From assembly GCF_000599865.1 (NCBI RefSeq), contig NZ_JHAC01000044.1, positions 7,689 through 71,688 on the forward strand: DNA of 64,000 nt, in the 5' to 3' direction. Under the pieces are notes generated by a model. It saw only the letters and a program-made list of their open reading frames with translations, made no database searches and was not told the DNA's origin. Position numbers and translations under genes: made by a program. Source of the DNA: Deinococcus phoenicis. Its GTDB lineage: Bacteria; Deinococcota; Deinococci; Deinococcales; Deinococcaceae. Of the stretch, positions 25,366 through 36,498 are shown one piece after another. How positions within the stretch are numbered: the stretch's first letter is position 1; the number at the start of each line of letters is the position of its first letter.

Positions 25366-28300
25366 TCAGGCCCCGACGTGGCCTTGCAGAAAAGTCGTCC
25401 ACTCTTCGGGCAGGCGTTCGCCGACTTCCAGCAGGCGTTGGCGGGCCGCGTGGTAGAAGCGGCCCAGGCTGCGGTGGTTGCCGGCGGCCCGCAGGGCGTT
25501 CAGGGTGAGTGCCAGGGCCGCGAGGTCGTAGGGATTGGCCTCGCACAGCAGGCGGCCCAGGCGTGCGGCCTCGGCGGGCTGATCTGCGCTGAGGGCCTGG
25601 GCGCGGGTGCCCAGCGCGCCATACAGCGTGTCCGTGATCAGGCCGTCCGAGGCCGGTTCCTCGCCCGCCAGGTAAGGGCCGCGCCACAGGGCCGTGTCCC
25701 CGGTCTTCAGGAAGGTCTCGGCGTCGGATTCCAGGTCGCCCAGCGCGTAGCCGTCCCCGGTGGTCCGGATGACGCCCGCCCCCAGCGCCGCGCGGGTCTG
25801 GTGCACCAGTTCCTTGAGGGCCGCCGCCGCCTGATCCTCCCCGGCGTGCGGATACAGCGCGTCCATCAGCGCTGGCCGGGACACGTCCGGCCGGCCCCGC
25901 AGGCGGCCCCCGAGCAGGCCGGCGAGCAGTTCGCGGCGCTTGCGGCCCCGGACCGCCGCGCACGCGCCGGGTGGGCCACAACGCATCTCGCCCAGCACTT
26001 CCAGACGCAGGTGTGCCGGGGAAGCCTGGGGCCGTGCGCTGCCCGGAGGGGTGCCCTGGCCTGCGGCCTCCCCCAGGCCCGGGAAGTAGCGCCGGGTCAC
26101 CTGCGCCAGGTTCTTCATTCCCGCCTGCTCGAACCAGGCCAGGCGCTCGGCGGCGCGCTGGCGGCGGCCCGAGAGCCGGTCTGCCTCCAGCCCGACCTCC
26201 TGCGCGGCGTCCACGATGCCCTGGGCCAGCAAGGCCGCCTCGGTGGCCTCGAACGCCCGCAACGCCTCGTCCGGCTGACCGGCGGCCTCCAGCGCAAAGG
26301 CCAGCGCGAACCGCGCCATGCCGCTTGGTCCGGGTGCGTTCAGCTGGGTCGCCAGGGTCAGCGCCTCCTGGGCCAGCCGCTGGCCTTCCCCGGCGCCGGC
26401 AAAACAGGATTCGGCGGTGGAGGCGTAGCACAGCGCCCAGGCCAGCTTGCCGGGCAGGGCCAGTTGCCGGGCGTGCGCCAGGGCCGCGCGGGCATGCCGG
26501 AGCGAGAGCAGGCCCCCGTGCGGCGGTGCCCAGTGCCGGTACAGCACGCTCAGGCGGTACTCGCACTCGATGAGGTGTTCGGACGGGCCGAGCCGGGCCA
26601 GAAAGTCGCGCGATTCCAGCAGCAGTTCCTCGGCCTCCTCGTACCGGGCCAGGTCCAGGTAGGCGTCGGCCAGGGCCACCTGCGTGCGGGTGGCCTGCAG
26701 CAACTGCCCCTGCGCCCGGTACAGCCGCAGGCTCTCTCCCAGGTCGGCCAGCCGCGCCCGGGACTGCCCGAGTTCGCCCAGCGCCATCGCCCGGTTGCTC
26801 AGATACACCGCCTCCAGGTGGGTCAGCCCGGCGGCGCGGGCCTGTTCGAGGGCCTGCGCGTAAAACTGTGCCGCGCCCTCAAAATCGTTCTGGTTGTAGC
26901 GCACGATCCCCAGCACATTGATCAGGTCGCAGCGGGTCGGCGCGTCCAGGTCAGGCTGGGCCAGCGCGCCGCCCGCCAGGCTCGCCGCCTGCCCCAGCCG
27001 CGCGGAGTGGGCCGAGGCAAAAGCCACGGCGTAGACCACCCCGGGGTCCGGTTGCCGGTGCAGTTCAGGGTGGGCCTGCCACAGCTCCAGCACGCCGCCG
27101 TGGTGCCGGGCGGCTCCCCGCAGCCGGATCAGGCGCGACCACCAAGCCCGGCCCGTCCTTTCTTCGGCGGGGAGGCCTTGCAGACAGGCCTCGGCTTCGG
27201 CCAGCCTCCCCTGACCGGCCAGCAGTTCGGCATACAGGCCCGCCGCCCCAGCCTGCTGCGGGGCCAGGTGATGGGCCAGTTCGGCCAGGCGCAGCGCTTC
27301 GGGCAGATCGGCTTCCCGCAGCCCCCGCGCCGCCCGCAAGGCCAGGTGGACCTGCTCGGGACCGCTGGCGTGCTGCGCCGCCCGGGCCAGCAGACGGGCG
27401 CTGTGGGGTCCATCTCCATCTCCAGCCCCGGCCGCCTCCGCCGCCTGGAGGAACAGCGCGGCGGCCTCGCGCGGCTCCAGCTGCGCCTCGTCGATCAGGT
27501 GGGCCGCTCTTTGTGGGTCGTGCCGGAAAACGGTGATGGCCTGCCGGGCCAGGGCCTGACGCTGCTCCGGGCGCAGCTGTTTCCGGGCCACTTCCCGGTA
27601 AAGCGGATGGGCGAACCCTCCCGGTGCCAGCACGCCCCGGCGCTGCAATTCCAGGCGGGCCTCGGCCAGAAGCTGGGGTGTCAGCGCCGTGATGGCGGTC
27701 AGCCGCGCGTCGTCGACTCCGGGGGGGAGGAGGGCCAGCGCCGCCATCAGCCGACCTGCCGCGCCCGCTGCGCCCACCCCTTCCAGAATCTGCTCGATGA
27801 TGGCCTCCACCGTGACCGGCAGCGGCTCATCCCCGGGCGCCCGCCAGCGCCAGCGGTCCCCGCTGTTCCAGAGGTGGCCCTGCCGGGCCAGCAGCCGGAA
27901 GTATTCCAGCGTGAAGAGGGGATTGCCGCGCGCCCGCTCGAACACCCAGGCGGCGGCGCCCGGCGGCAGCTCGGCCCCGGCCTCGGCGTCCAGCAGGGCG
28001 GCTGCGGCCCGGGGCGAGAGCCGTTCCAGGGCCACCACGCTGTCCCCCTCGGGCCAGGTGTCCGGCGGGGGCAGGCGGCTGGTGACCAGCAATCCGGCCC
28101 CGCGCGTCCGGGCCACGGCGGCGGCGAGTTGTCCGGTCAGCTCCAATCGGGCTGCGTCCGCCCCGTGCAGGTCTTCGAGGTGCAGCACGAAGGGCGCGAG
28201 CTGGGCCAGCAGGGCCGCCAGGATGTCGGCTGCCGGCGCGGCGACGGCCCGGCCCTCCTGAACCCCCTCCAGCGCGATCTGGGTCCAGACCCGCAGGCGC

Positions 28301-28506
28301 GCGGGGCGCGGCAGGGCGCGCACCAGCTCGGCCAGCGGCAGCGTCGCCGCCAGGGTCAGGCTGCGGCAGGGGGCCTCGCGCAGCAGCGCCCGACTGGCAT
28401 GGGTCTTGCCGATGCCCGCCTCTCCCCACAGCCAGGCGGCCAGACCGACCCGGCGCGCGGGTAAGGCGCGCAGCCGCTGACCCAGCACGGCCATGGTGCT
28501 GCTCAT
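25366..28506 (-). CDS. STAND ATPase / TPR / BTAD transcriptional regulator
   Basis: A 1046-residue regulator with an unusual domain order. The N-terminus is an NTPase with Walker A GEAGIGKTH (about 28-36), a hydrophobic Walker B (FVLHLEDLHGAD) and sensor-like LLVTSRLPPP. Residues about 330-790 are tetratricopeptide-like helical repeats. The last 220 residues hold a winged helix region (LRLEVLGEMRCG, RGRKRRELLAGLLGGRLRG, MDALYPHAGEDQAAAALKEL) and a BTAD domain. In Streptomyces AfsR and MalT-like proteins ATP and ligand binding drive promoter activation; the same is inferred here. The gene is monocistronic, and its target is unknown. Confidence 0.85.
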   Translation of the reverse strand: MSSTMAVLGQRLRALPARRVGLAAWLWGEAGIGKTHASRALLREAPCRSLTLAATLPLAELVRALPRPARLRVWTQIALEGVQEGRAVAAPAADILAALLAQLAPFVLHLEDLHGADAARLELTGQLAAAVARTRGAGLLVTSRLPPPDTWPEGDSVVALERLSPRAAAALLDAEAGAELPPGAAAWVFERARGNPLFTLEYFRLLARQGHLWNSGDRWRWRAPGDEPLPVTVEAIIEQILEGVGAAGAAGRLMAALALLPPGVDDARLTAITALTPQLLAEARLELQRRGVLAPGGFAHPLYREVARKQLRPEQRQALARQAITVFRHDPQRAAHLIDEAQLEPREAAALFLQAAEAAGAGDGDGPHSARLLARAAQHASGPEQVHLALRAARGLREADLPEALRLAELAHHLAPQQAGAAGLYAELLAGQGRLAEAEACLQGLPAEERTGRAWWSRLIRLRGAARHHGGVLELWQAHPELHRQPDPGVVYAVAFASAHSARLGQAASLAGGALAQPDLDAPTRCDLINVLGIVRYNQNDFEGAAQFYAQALEQARAAGLTHLEAVYLSNRAMALGELGQSRARLADLGESLRLYRAQGQLLQATRTQVALADAYLDLARYEEAEELLLESRDFLARLGPSEHLIECEYRLSVLYRHWAPPHGGLLSLRHARAALAHARQLALPGKLAWALCYASTAESCFAGAGEGQRLAQEALTLATQLNAPGPSGMARFALAFALEAAGQPDEALRAFEATEAALLAQGIVDAAQEVGLEADRLSGRRQRAAERLAWFEQAGMKNLAQVTRRYFPGLGEAAGQGTPPGSARPQASPAHLRLEVLGEMRCGPPGACAAVRGRKRRELLAGLLGGRLRGRPDVSRPALMDALYPHAGEDQAAAALKELVHQTRAALGAGVIRTTGDGYALGDLESDAETFLKTGDTALWRGPYLAGEEPASDGLITDTLYGALGTRAQALSADQPAEAARLGRLLCEANPYDLAALALTLNALRAAGNHRSLGRFYHAARQRLLEVGERLPEEWTTFLQGHVGA

Positions 28507-28748
28507 AGCTAACGTTCAGCATAGGCGCGGGGTGGTCTCACCATTTGACCCGGTACAACTGCCGCACGGAAGCCCACACCGTCCGCAGGCGGCTCTCTGA
28601 CCCGGGAGGGTGCGGTGGTGGGATGATCGTGCGTCAGGGCGTGGAGGCGGCGGCAGACTGCATGTGCTGTGGGCTGGGCTTCCCCCTCCACCGTTGTCGC
28701 AAAGTGGGGCCGCGACTTCAGCCGGTGGGTTGAGGGGTTTGCTGCGGC
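28507..28748. other. Intergenic sequence, no gene seen
   Basis: This forms the left part of a 600-base stretch between the STAND regulator and the CsaA-like gene. No credible frame or structure is visible. It probably contains the promoter of the regulator, which is transcribed leftward from 28506. Confidence 0.4.
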
Positions 28749-28937
28749 TCAGCCGGTGGACTCGCTGCTGGCCCCGGTAACGTGTTTCGCCTCGTCGGAC
28801 GCCAGAAACACCACCATCGGGGCCATGTCCTCGGGGGCAGCCAGGGCAATTCGGCCCGTACCCTGGCGACCTGTTCCCGGTGGCTGCGAGGGCGGGGGCC
28901 GGTAGGCCTCGGTCAGCCGCGTCTCGTTGTGGGTCAT
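28749..28937 (-). pseudogene. Relic of a short-chain dehydrogenase (C-terminal fragment)
   Basis: Within a 62-residue frame, the stretch APEDMAPMVVFLASDEAKHV followed by TGA is the classic C-terminal segment of SDR oxidoreductases (PEDIA..VVFLASDEA..VTG). The Rossmann domain, catalytic Tyr-x-x-x-Lys and the final VDGG are all missing. The fragment is therefore a non-functional remnant. Confidence 0.7.
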
Positions 28938-28954
28938 GTCGGTCCAGATCAGGT

Positions 28955-29135
28955 CCGGGACTCATCATCGGCGCGTTCTGGGCGCTGGGTGCGGCGTTGA
29001 GCTACGCCACTATTACCCTGTCCTGCCCTCGCGCCGCTCGCGTCCCCACTGGTGTCACTCACGGCGGCTTTCTCGCTGTCCACGGTGGCCGTAGGCTTGC
29101 TCTCGACATCGTGGAGACAGGAGCGTGGTGAGTGA
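28955..29135 (+). pseudogene. Relic of an EamA/DMT-family transporter, frameshifted
   Basis: One frame gives GLIIGAFWALGAALSYATIT, typical of an EamA half-domain. Near 29036 the similarity moves to another frame (SPLVSLTAAFSLSTVAVGLL) that ends in TGA at 29133-29135, overlapping the ATG of the next gene. Only about 60 of the usual 290 residues remain. The TGATG overlap suggests that this gene once formed an operon with the CsaA-like gene. Confidence 0.6.
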
Positions 29136-29494
29136 TGGCAACCGAACTCAAGGAGACCGTGACGTACGAGGAGACGCTGGGGCAGCTGGACATCCGTCTG
29201 GGCCGGGTGGTGGGGGTGGCCCTGGAACCCAGCGCGCCGAAGCCCGCGTACCGGCTGACCGTGGACTTCGGCAAGTACGGACGCCGGGTGAGCGTGGGGC
29301 GCTTCACGCAGCACACGCTGGAGGAACTGCTGGGGCAGCAGGTGGTCGGCGTGCTGAACTTTGAGGCGCGGCAGGTGGGGGAGGTGATGAGCGAGGTGCT
29401 GATCCTCGGGGTGCAGGTGCCGGGCGCGGCGAGCGGTGAGGCGACGTTCCTGACCCCCGAGCGGGACGCGAAGCTGGGCAGCAAGGTGTTCTGA
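29135..29494 (+). CDS. CsaA-like tRNA-binding-domain protein
   Basis: A 119-residue OB-fold protein of the CsaA/EMAP-II family, which bind tRNA and have been reported as export-related chaperones in Bacillus. Typical features are LDIRLGRVVGVALEPSAPKP, AYRLTVDFG, GRFTQHTLEELLGQQVVGVL and MSEVLILG. Full length for the family. The chosen ATG overlaps the stop of the EamA relic; a GTG three bases earlier is equally possible. It is now cut off from its former operon partner and must use another promoter. Confidence 0.85.
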   Translation: MATELKETVTYEETLGQLDIRLGRVVGVALEPSAPKPAYRLTVDFGKYGRRVSVGRFTQHTLEELLGQQVVGVLNFEARQVGEVMSEVLILGVQVPGAASGEATFLTPERDAKLGSKVF

Positions 29495-29589
29495 GATGCG
29501 CGGTAGGCAGCAGGTGCCAAGACCTTGACACCTGCTCTCGCTCTTCCATCAGAGCTGCGGGGCAGTCGGTCGGGCCAGCGTCAGCTTCT

Positions 29590-30015
29590 TCAAGCGTTCA
29601 TCCCGCCGAGCAGTTGCTGGCAGGCCTGCTCGCAGCGGCGGCAGCTCTCGGCGCAGATGCGGCAGTGCTCCATATTCATCTCGCGGGCGTGCATCTCGCA
29701 CTCGTCCCCACAGGCCTGGCAGGCCGCCACGCAGGCCTGGAGCTGGGCGCGCAGCACCGCCGGGTCCGCCTGCGTGAGGCGCGTCACGACCCGCCCGGTG
29801 GCCGTGCAGATGTCCGCGCAGTCGAGGTTGAGGCGGATGCAGCGCACCAGATGCATCAGGTGCTCCTGCTCACCCAGGCAGGCGTCGGCGCAGGAGGTAC
29901 ATACCTGCGCGCATTCGAAGCAGGCCTCGATGCAGGCGGTGAGGGCCTGCATGTTGAAGGCAGCGGATTCCCGCTGGGGATGGGTGGCGAGCATGGCCTG
30001 GGTGGCTTGCGGCAT
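29590..30015 (-). CDS. Four-helix-bundle copper storage protein (Csp family)
   Basis: A 141-residue helical protein with 18 cysteines arranged as C-x-x-x-C and C-x-x-C pairs pointing to one face (ACIEACFECAQVCTSCADAC, QACVAACQACGDEC, CRICAESCRRCEQAC). This is the pattern of Csp3-type proteins (DUF326), which store many Cu(I) ions inside a four-helix bundle. There is no signal peptide, so it is a cytoplasmic store. AGGAGG precedes the ATG by five bases. It lies beside DUF305, CopA, CopZ and CsoR genes, which supports a copper role. Confidence 0.87.
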   Translation of the reverse strand: MPQATQAMLATHPQRESAAFNMQALTACIEACFECAQVCTSCADACLGEQEHLMHLVRCIRLNLDCADICTATGRVVTRLTQADPAVLRAQLQACVAACQACGDECEMHAREMNMEHCRICAESCRRCEQACQQLLGGMNA

Positions 30016-30206
30016 GGTGTCCTCCTCGGTGGAATGGGGGCTTCTGGGTCACTCGACCCGTCCACCGTAAGAAGGCCGTGTTCAGCTTCTGTAACGCTGG
30101 GCTGAAGGACGGATGAAGACAGGCGCTTTCTGCCCTCGCCGCACGGAGATTCCTCGGCCGGGTCCGCCTTTACACAGGCTGAACACACGCCCGGTAGCGT
30201 CAGGCC

Positions 30207-30806
30207 ATGAAGAGCAAGAGCCTCCTTCTGAGCACCCTCACGGCCCTGACCCTGGCGGCGACCCCCGCGCTCGCACAGATGGACCACAGCATGCACGGCA
30301 CACCTGCAAGCAGCACGACATCGATGTCTCACGGCATGAACGACATGGGCGGCCTCGCCGGGTTGAGCGGGAAAGCCTTCGACCGCGCCTATCTCTCCAT
30401 GATGATCGCGCACCACCAGGGAGCCGTGGACATGGCGCGCGCCGTGCAGGGCCGGGTAAAGGACGCGCAGGTGAAGACCTGGGTGGCGAACGTCATCCGC
30501 GACCAGACCCGCGAGATCAGCGACATGAGTACCTGGCTCAAGCCCCTGGGTGGAGTGAATACGGGCATGCGCGACATGATGGCGAGCGGCATGAAGGGCA
30601 TGGTCACGCCGCTGAAGACCGCGAAGAACCCGGACGTGGCCTTCGTGCAGGGGATGTTGCCCCACCACGCCTCGGCGCTGGATATGGCGAACCTCGCGTT
30701 GCAGAAGAGCAGCGATCCCCGCGTGCTGAAGCTCTCGCGCGACATCATCAAGGCGCAGGCCGACGAGATGTACACCTATCGGCAGTGGCTCGCCCGGCGC
30801 GGCTGA
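30207..30806 (+). CDS. DUF305 exported protein, copper-associated
   Basis: A 199-residue protein with a signal peptide ending TPALAQ. The mature part contains two ferritin-like DUF305 halves, each with a His-His pair: SMMIAHHQGAVDMA and GMLPHHASALDMA. A methionine/histidine-rich linker (MDHSMHG, SHGMNDMGG) suggests Cu binding in the periplasm. DUF305 proteins are common in copper-resistance loci, but their exact activity is not established. It is followed by a two-component system in the same direction. Confidence 0.85.
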   Translation: MKSKSLLLSTLTALTLAATPALAQMDHSMHGTPASSTTSMSHGMNDMGGLAGLSGKAFDRAYLSMMIAHHQGAVDMARAVQGRVKDAQVKTWVANVIRDQTREISDMSTWLKPLGGVNTGMRDMMASGMKGMVTPLKTAKNPDVAFVQGMLPHHASALDMANLALQKSSDPRVLKLSRDIIKAQADEMYTYRQWLARRG

Positions 30807-30903
30807 GCGAAACCTCGCGTGCGGCCCTGTGCCTCAGGCAGGGTCGCACCTTGCTGTCCGAACCCTTCGCCCCCCGGCGGGACCTTTACCCTGGGGGGCA
30901 GTC

Positions 30904-31572
30904 ATGGCCCGCATTCTGATCGTTGACGACGACCCCGCCATCCTGGAGATTCTCGGGGCGTACCTGCGCAATGATGGGCACACGGTGCTGGAAGCGCAGG
31001 ATGGGGCGGCGGGACAGTTGAAACTCGCGGAGGCCGACCTCGCCATCCTCGACTGGATGCTGCCGGGCACGAGCGGTCTGGAACTCGCGCGGCAGCAGCG
31101 GCGTGACCATCCGGACTTCCCGATCCTGCTGCTCACGGCGCGGGGCGAGGAGGAGGACAAGCTGCGCGGCCTGGAGGTCGGGGCGGACGACTACGTCACC
31201 AAGCCCTTCTCGCCCCGCGAGGTCGTGGCGCGCGTGCGGGCGCTGCTGCGCCGGGCGCGTCTTCAGGACAGCGTGTCGGCGGGCGGCCTGCAACTGGACG
31301 AGCGGACCCGCACCGCGACCCTCGACGGCCGGGAACTCGCCCTGTCGAAGCTGGAATTCGACCTGCTGCTCACCCTGGCCCGCCATCCCGGCTTCGTGTG
31401 GTCGCGGGATCGCCTGCTCGAACGGGTGTGGGGAGCCGACTTCCCCGGTGTGGAGCGGGTGGTGGACGTCCACATGGCCGGGTTGCGCCGCAAGCTGGGC
31501 GAACAGCCGGAGCGGCCACGCTTCATCGAGACGGTGCGCGGGGTGGGGTACCGCTTCCGGGAGGAGGCGTGA
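30904..31572 (+). CDS. OmpR-family response regulator
   Basis: A 222-residue DNA-binding response regulator. The receiver has the acid pair in VDDDPA, the phosphoacceptor aspartate in LAILDWMLPG and the conserved lysine in TKPFSP. The C-terminal winged helix has LSKLEFDLLLTLARHPGFV and VDVHMAGLRRKLG. It overlaps the kinase gene by four bases (GTGA). Placement between DUF305 and copper-export genes suggests CusR-like metal sensing; the sequence alone does not show the signal. Confidence 0.93.
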   Translation: MARILIVDDDPAILEILGAYLRNDGHTVLEAQDGAAGQLKLAEADLAILDWMLPGTSGLELARQQRRDHPDFPILLLTARGEEEDKLRGLEVGADDYVTKPFSPREVVARVRALLRRARLQDSVSAGGLQLDERTRTATLDGRELALSKLEFDLLLTLARHPGFVWSRDRLLERVWGADFPGVERVVDVHMAGLRRKLGEQPERPRFIETVRGVGYRFREEA

Positions 31573-32648
31573 AGCTCTTTCCCCGCCTTTTCCTGGGGCA
31601 CCTGCTGGTGATTCTGGTCGCGCTGGGCGCGCTGTTCCTGGTGGTGGAACTCATCGCGCCCAGCTTCTACCGGCACCACGTCGAGCAGATGGTCACCCTG
31701 ATCGGCCCCGAGGGGCGCGCCCTGCGCCCGGACCTGGAACGCGGCATGCGCCGCACCCTCAACAGCGCCCTCTTGGCCGCGCTGCCCTTCGCGGTGGCCG
31801 TCGCCGCGATCACGGCCTCGCTGACCTCCCGGCGCATCGTGCGGGCGGTGCGGCTGCTCTCGGAAGGCAGCCAGGCGCTCGCCGCGGGACAGTACAGCCG
31901 GCGGCTTCCTGAACCTGGTCGGGACGAGCTGGCGGGTCTCGCGCACAACTTCAACGTCATGGCCGGTTCACTGGAGCGGGTGGAGCAGGACCGGGTGGCC
32001 CTGATCGGGAACGTCGGGCACGAGTTGCGCACACCGCTCGCGGCGCTGCGCGGATACACGGAAGCCCTTACCGACGGCGTGATGACGCCGGATCAGGCCG
32101 CGCCCGCGATCCGGCGGGAGGTGCGGGCCATGGAGCGCCTCGCCAGCGATCTGAGCTTGGTGTCCCGGATCGAGGCGGGCCGGGTGGAACTCCACCCCAC
32201 GACCTTTGGTGCCCGGACCCTGCTGGCCGCGGCCCTGGAGCGCTTCGGGGACGCCTACGCCGGTCGCGGGGTCACGCTGACTGCCCAGGCCCTCCCAGAC
32301 GACGCACAGGTCCGGGCGGACTTCGAGCGGGCCTTGCAGGTGCTGTCCAACCTGCTCTCCAACGCGCTGCGCCACACGCCGCAGGGCGGCCGGGTCACGC
32401 TGGCGGTGCAGGCGGTTGGAGGACAGGTCGGGTTCAGCGTCGAGGACACTGGGAGCGGCATTCCCGCTGAACACCTCGCGCGGATTTTCGAGCGCTTCTA
32501 CCGGGTGGACCCGGCCCGGACGCGCGGTGAGGGGAGCGGCGTCGGCCTGACCATCGCGCGCGGCCTGGTGGAGCAGATGGGCGGCCACATGGGTGTCACG
32601 TCGGACGAAGGCGGCAGCACGTTCACCTTCACCCTGCCGGGGGCCTGA
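31569..32648 (+). CDS. Sensor histidine kinase
   Basis: A 359-residue membrane kinase. Two helices (about 10-30 and 65-85) enclose a short periplasmic segment. A HAMP linker precedes the H-box GHELRTPLAALRGYTEAL. The ATPase core has NLLSNALRHTP (N-box), DTGSGIP (G1), FERFYRVDPAR and GSGVGLTIARGLV (G2). Translation begins at GTG overlapping the regulator's stop, with GGAGG before it. The sensor region is only about 35 residues, so it may sense membrane state or bind a metal through few ligands. Copper is a guess from context. Confidence 0.93.
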   Translation: MKLFPRLFLGHLLVILVALGALFLVVELIAPSFYRHHVEQMVTLIGPEGRALRPDLERGMRRTLNSALLAALPFAVAVAAITASLTSRRIVRAVRLLSEGSQALAAGQYSRRLPEPGRDELAGLAHNFNVMAGSLERVEQDRVALIGNVGHELRTPLAALRGYTEALTDGVMTPDQAAPAIRREVRAMERLASDLSLVSRIEAGRVELHPTTFGARTLLAAALERFGDAYAGRGVTLTAQALPDDAQVRADFERALQVLSNLLSNALRHTPQGGRVTLAVQAVGGQVGFSVEDTGSGIPAEHLARIFERFYRVDPARTRGEGSGVGLTIARGLVEQMGGHMGVTSDEGGSTFTFTLPGA

Positions 32649-32676
32649 AGGCTGAGGCCTCCCAGGTGCCTCGACG

Positions 32677-32710
32677 AAAAGACCCCCTTCGGCGAGGGGG
32701 CCTTGTCTTT
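32677..32710. terminator. Bidirectional intrinsic terminator
   Basis: CCCCC (32683-32687), an 8-base loop and GGGGG (32696-32700) form the stem. Flanking AAAGAC and GTCTTT extend it and give a T-rich end on both strands. It lies between the kinase gene and the convergent gene at 32719. Confidence 0.7.
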
Positions 32711-32718
32711 CTGCTGGC

Positions 32719-33138
32719 TCAAGCTTCAGGAGGGGTGGACTCCAGCGCATCCCGCAGGCGCACGAGCAGTTCCTCCCCGCGCTCGTACCCGGGCCGGACG
32801 AACACCATCGCCATGTTGCTCCAATCCTGCACGGCGGCGACCTCCTGCCCACCCTCCTCCAACTTCAGGTGCGGGTACGCGCCGTATTCCACGAAGCAGC
32901 CGAACGCCTGAGTGACCTGCTCCAGGGTGAGGGTGTTCTGTTCGTTCCAGCGGACCAGATACGGCAGCAGGAAGGCGGGCTTGCCGCACGAGCCACCCAA
33001 CCCCACCAGGGGCAGGCCGGCGACAGTGGGCACCTCGTCGCGCAGGCGGGCACGGGCCAGGAACGCCTGGCGGTCACGGACGAGGGCGGGGCCGGTCTTC
33101 AGGGAAGCGACGTAGGGGCCGACGTTGAGCCTGGTCAT
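32719..33138 (-). CDS. Hypothetical protein in the copper region
   Basis: A 139-residue soluble protein beginning MTRLNVGPYVASLKTGPALV. It contains VGLGGSCGKPAFLLPYLVRW and VEYGAYPHLKLEEGG, with only two cysteines. No family is recognised. It lies 55 bases downstream of copA on the same strand and is followed by a terminator, so it is likely the last gene of the copA transcript. A copper-related accessory role is possible from context only. Confidence 0.65.
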   Translation of the reverse strand: MTRLNVGPYVASLKTGPALVRDRQAFLARARLRDEVPTVAGLPLVGLGGSCGKPAFLLPYLVRWNEQNTLTLEQVTQAFGCFVEYGAYPHLKLEEGGQEVAAVQDWSNMAMVFVRPGYERGEELLVRLRDALESTPPEA

Positions 33139-33193
33139 GGGTTTTCTCCTGCATGAAGCGCGGGAAGCGGCGTGCCTCCCGCGCCGGGGAACT

Positions 33194-35704
<2,511 letters not shown>

Positions 35705-35718
35705 CTTCACTTCCTCCT

Positions 35719-35778
35719 ATCCCCCCTGGGGGGATTACCGATACCCAGAAGATAAGCCCGTGGGAGGGGGATGGTCAA
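35719..35778 (-). promoter_or_regulatory. copA promoter and CsoR operator
   Basis: On the minus strand TTGACC (35773-35778), a 17-bp spacer and TTATCT (35750-35755) form the promoter. The perfect palindrome ATCCCCCCTGGGGGGAT (35719-35735) lies directly downstream and matches the G/C-tract form of CsoR operators. Confidence 0.82.
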
Positions 35779-35827
35779 GAGGTTGCGGCTACAGGTCCGC
35801 GTAAGACGCACTTCCTGTGTAACCGCC

Positions 35828-35854
35828 TTGACACCCCAGGGGGGAGGGTATAAT
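35828..35854 (+). promoter_or_regulatory. copZ-csoR promoter with embedded CsoR operator
   Basis: TTGACA (35828-35833) and TATAAT (35849-35854) are perfect consensus boxes but only 15 bp apart. The spacer contains CCCCAGGGGGG, the reverse of the copA operator core, so CsoR would bind over the promoter itself. Confidence 0.82.
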
Positions 35855-35874
35855 CTTTCTTCAGGAGGAAAGCC

Positions 35875-36084
35875 ATGACCCAGATTGAACTGAACATCAC
35901 CGGTATGACCTGCGGCCACTGCCAGGCAGGTGTGGCCAAGGCCCTCAAGAGCGTTCCCGGCGTGACCGATGCCCAGGTGGACCTGGGGGCCAGCAAGGCC
36001 GTCGTGCAGGGCAACGCCGAACCTCAGCAGCTTGTCGCCGCCGTGGTCGAGGAAGGCTACGGCGCCCAGGTGGCGAACCCGTAA
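35875..36084 (+). CDS. copZ: Copper chaperone CopZ
   Basis: A 69-residue heavy-metal-associated domain that carries Cu(I) to CopA. The binding loop is GMTCGHCQAGV. The ferredoxin-like fold is complete (VDLGASKAVV, VVEEGYGAQV). AGGAGG lies before the ATG. Its stop overlaps the csoR start (TAATG), coupling chaperone and sensor expression. Confidence 0.95.
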   Translation: MTQIELNITGMTCGHCQAGVAKALKSVPGVTDAQVDLGASKAVVQGNAEPQQLVAAVVEEGYGAQVANP

Positions 36085-36428
36085 TGGCGGGGGAGACGAC
36101 CGCCGAGCTGCTGGATATGACCTCCCCCCAGGGGGAGAGCTGCCACACGGGCCATCACCTCTGCATGCCGGAGGACAGCCGCAAGCGCGCCGCGCGTCGT
36201 CTCGCCATCGCCCGCGGGCACCTGGAAAGCATCCGCCGCTCGCTGGAAGACCCGGACGTGTACTGCGTGGATGTCCTGCGGCAGATCAAGGCCGTGCAGG
36301 GCGCGCTGGACGGCGCGGCAAATGTGATCCTGCGCGGGCACCTCGAATCGCACGTGGCGACCGCGGCGACGCGCGGCGACGAGAAGGAAATCGTCGACGA
36401 GCTGATGGAAGTCTTCAAGTACATCTGA
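36084..36428 (+). CDS. csoR: Copper-sensing repressor CsoR
   Basis: A 114-residue helical repressor that leaves DNA when it binds Cu(I). The metal ligands are Cys61 (VYCVDVLRQ), His86 and His90 (RGHLESH), spaced 25 and 4 residues as in Mycobacterium CsoR (Cys-His-Cys), but with histidine as third ligand. Thermus thermophilus CsoR has the same C-H-H set. An N-terminal tail with ESCHTGHHLCMPED adds two cysteines and three histidines that could bind extra metal. The 5' part of the gene carries a third CsoR-like palindrome. Confidence 0.93.
   Translation: MAGETTAELLDMTSPQGESCHTGHHLCMPEDSRKRAARRLAIARGHLESIRRSLEDPDVYCVDVLRQIKAVQGALDGAANVILRGHLESHVATAATRGDEKEIVDELMEVFKYI
36122..36137. promoter_or_regulatory. 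CsoR-like palindrome inside csoR
   Basis: CTCCCCC-CA-GGGGGAG lies within the coding sequence about 40 bases after the csoR start. It has the same C-tract/G-tract design as the two promoter operators. It may let CsoR act as a roadblock on its own gene, or be forced by the codons of SPQGE. Confidence 0.45.
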
Positions 36429-36451
36429 AGCCACCCACATGTCATATCTCT

Positions 36452-36481
36452 CAAGGGGGCGGACGCGGGTCTGCCCCCTTG
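36452..36481 (+). terminator. Hairpin after csoR
   Basis: CAAGGGGGC and GCCCCCTTG form a perfect 9-bp stem, extended inward by GAC/GTC pairing, and are followed by TTGTCG. It lies 24 bases after the csoR stop and just before the glutaredoxin start, so it probably ends the copZ-csoR transcript in part. Confidence 0.6.
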
Positions 36482-36498
36482 TTGTCGTGAGGTTCCCC

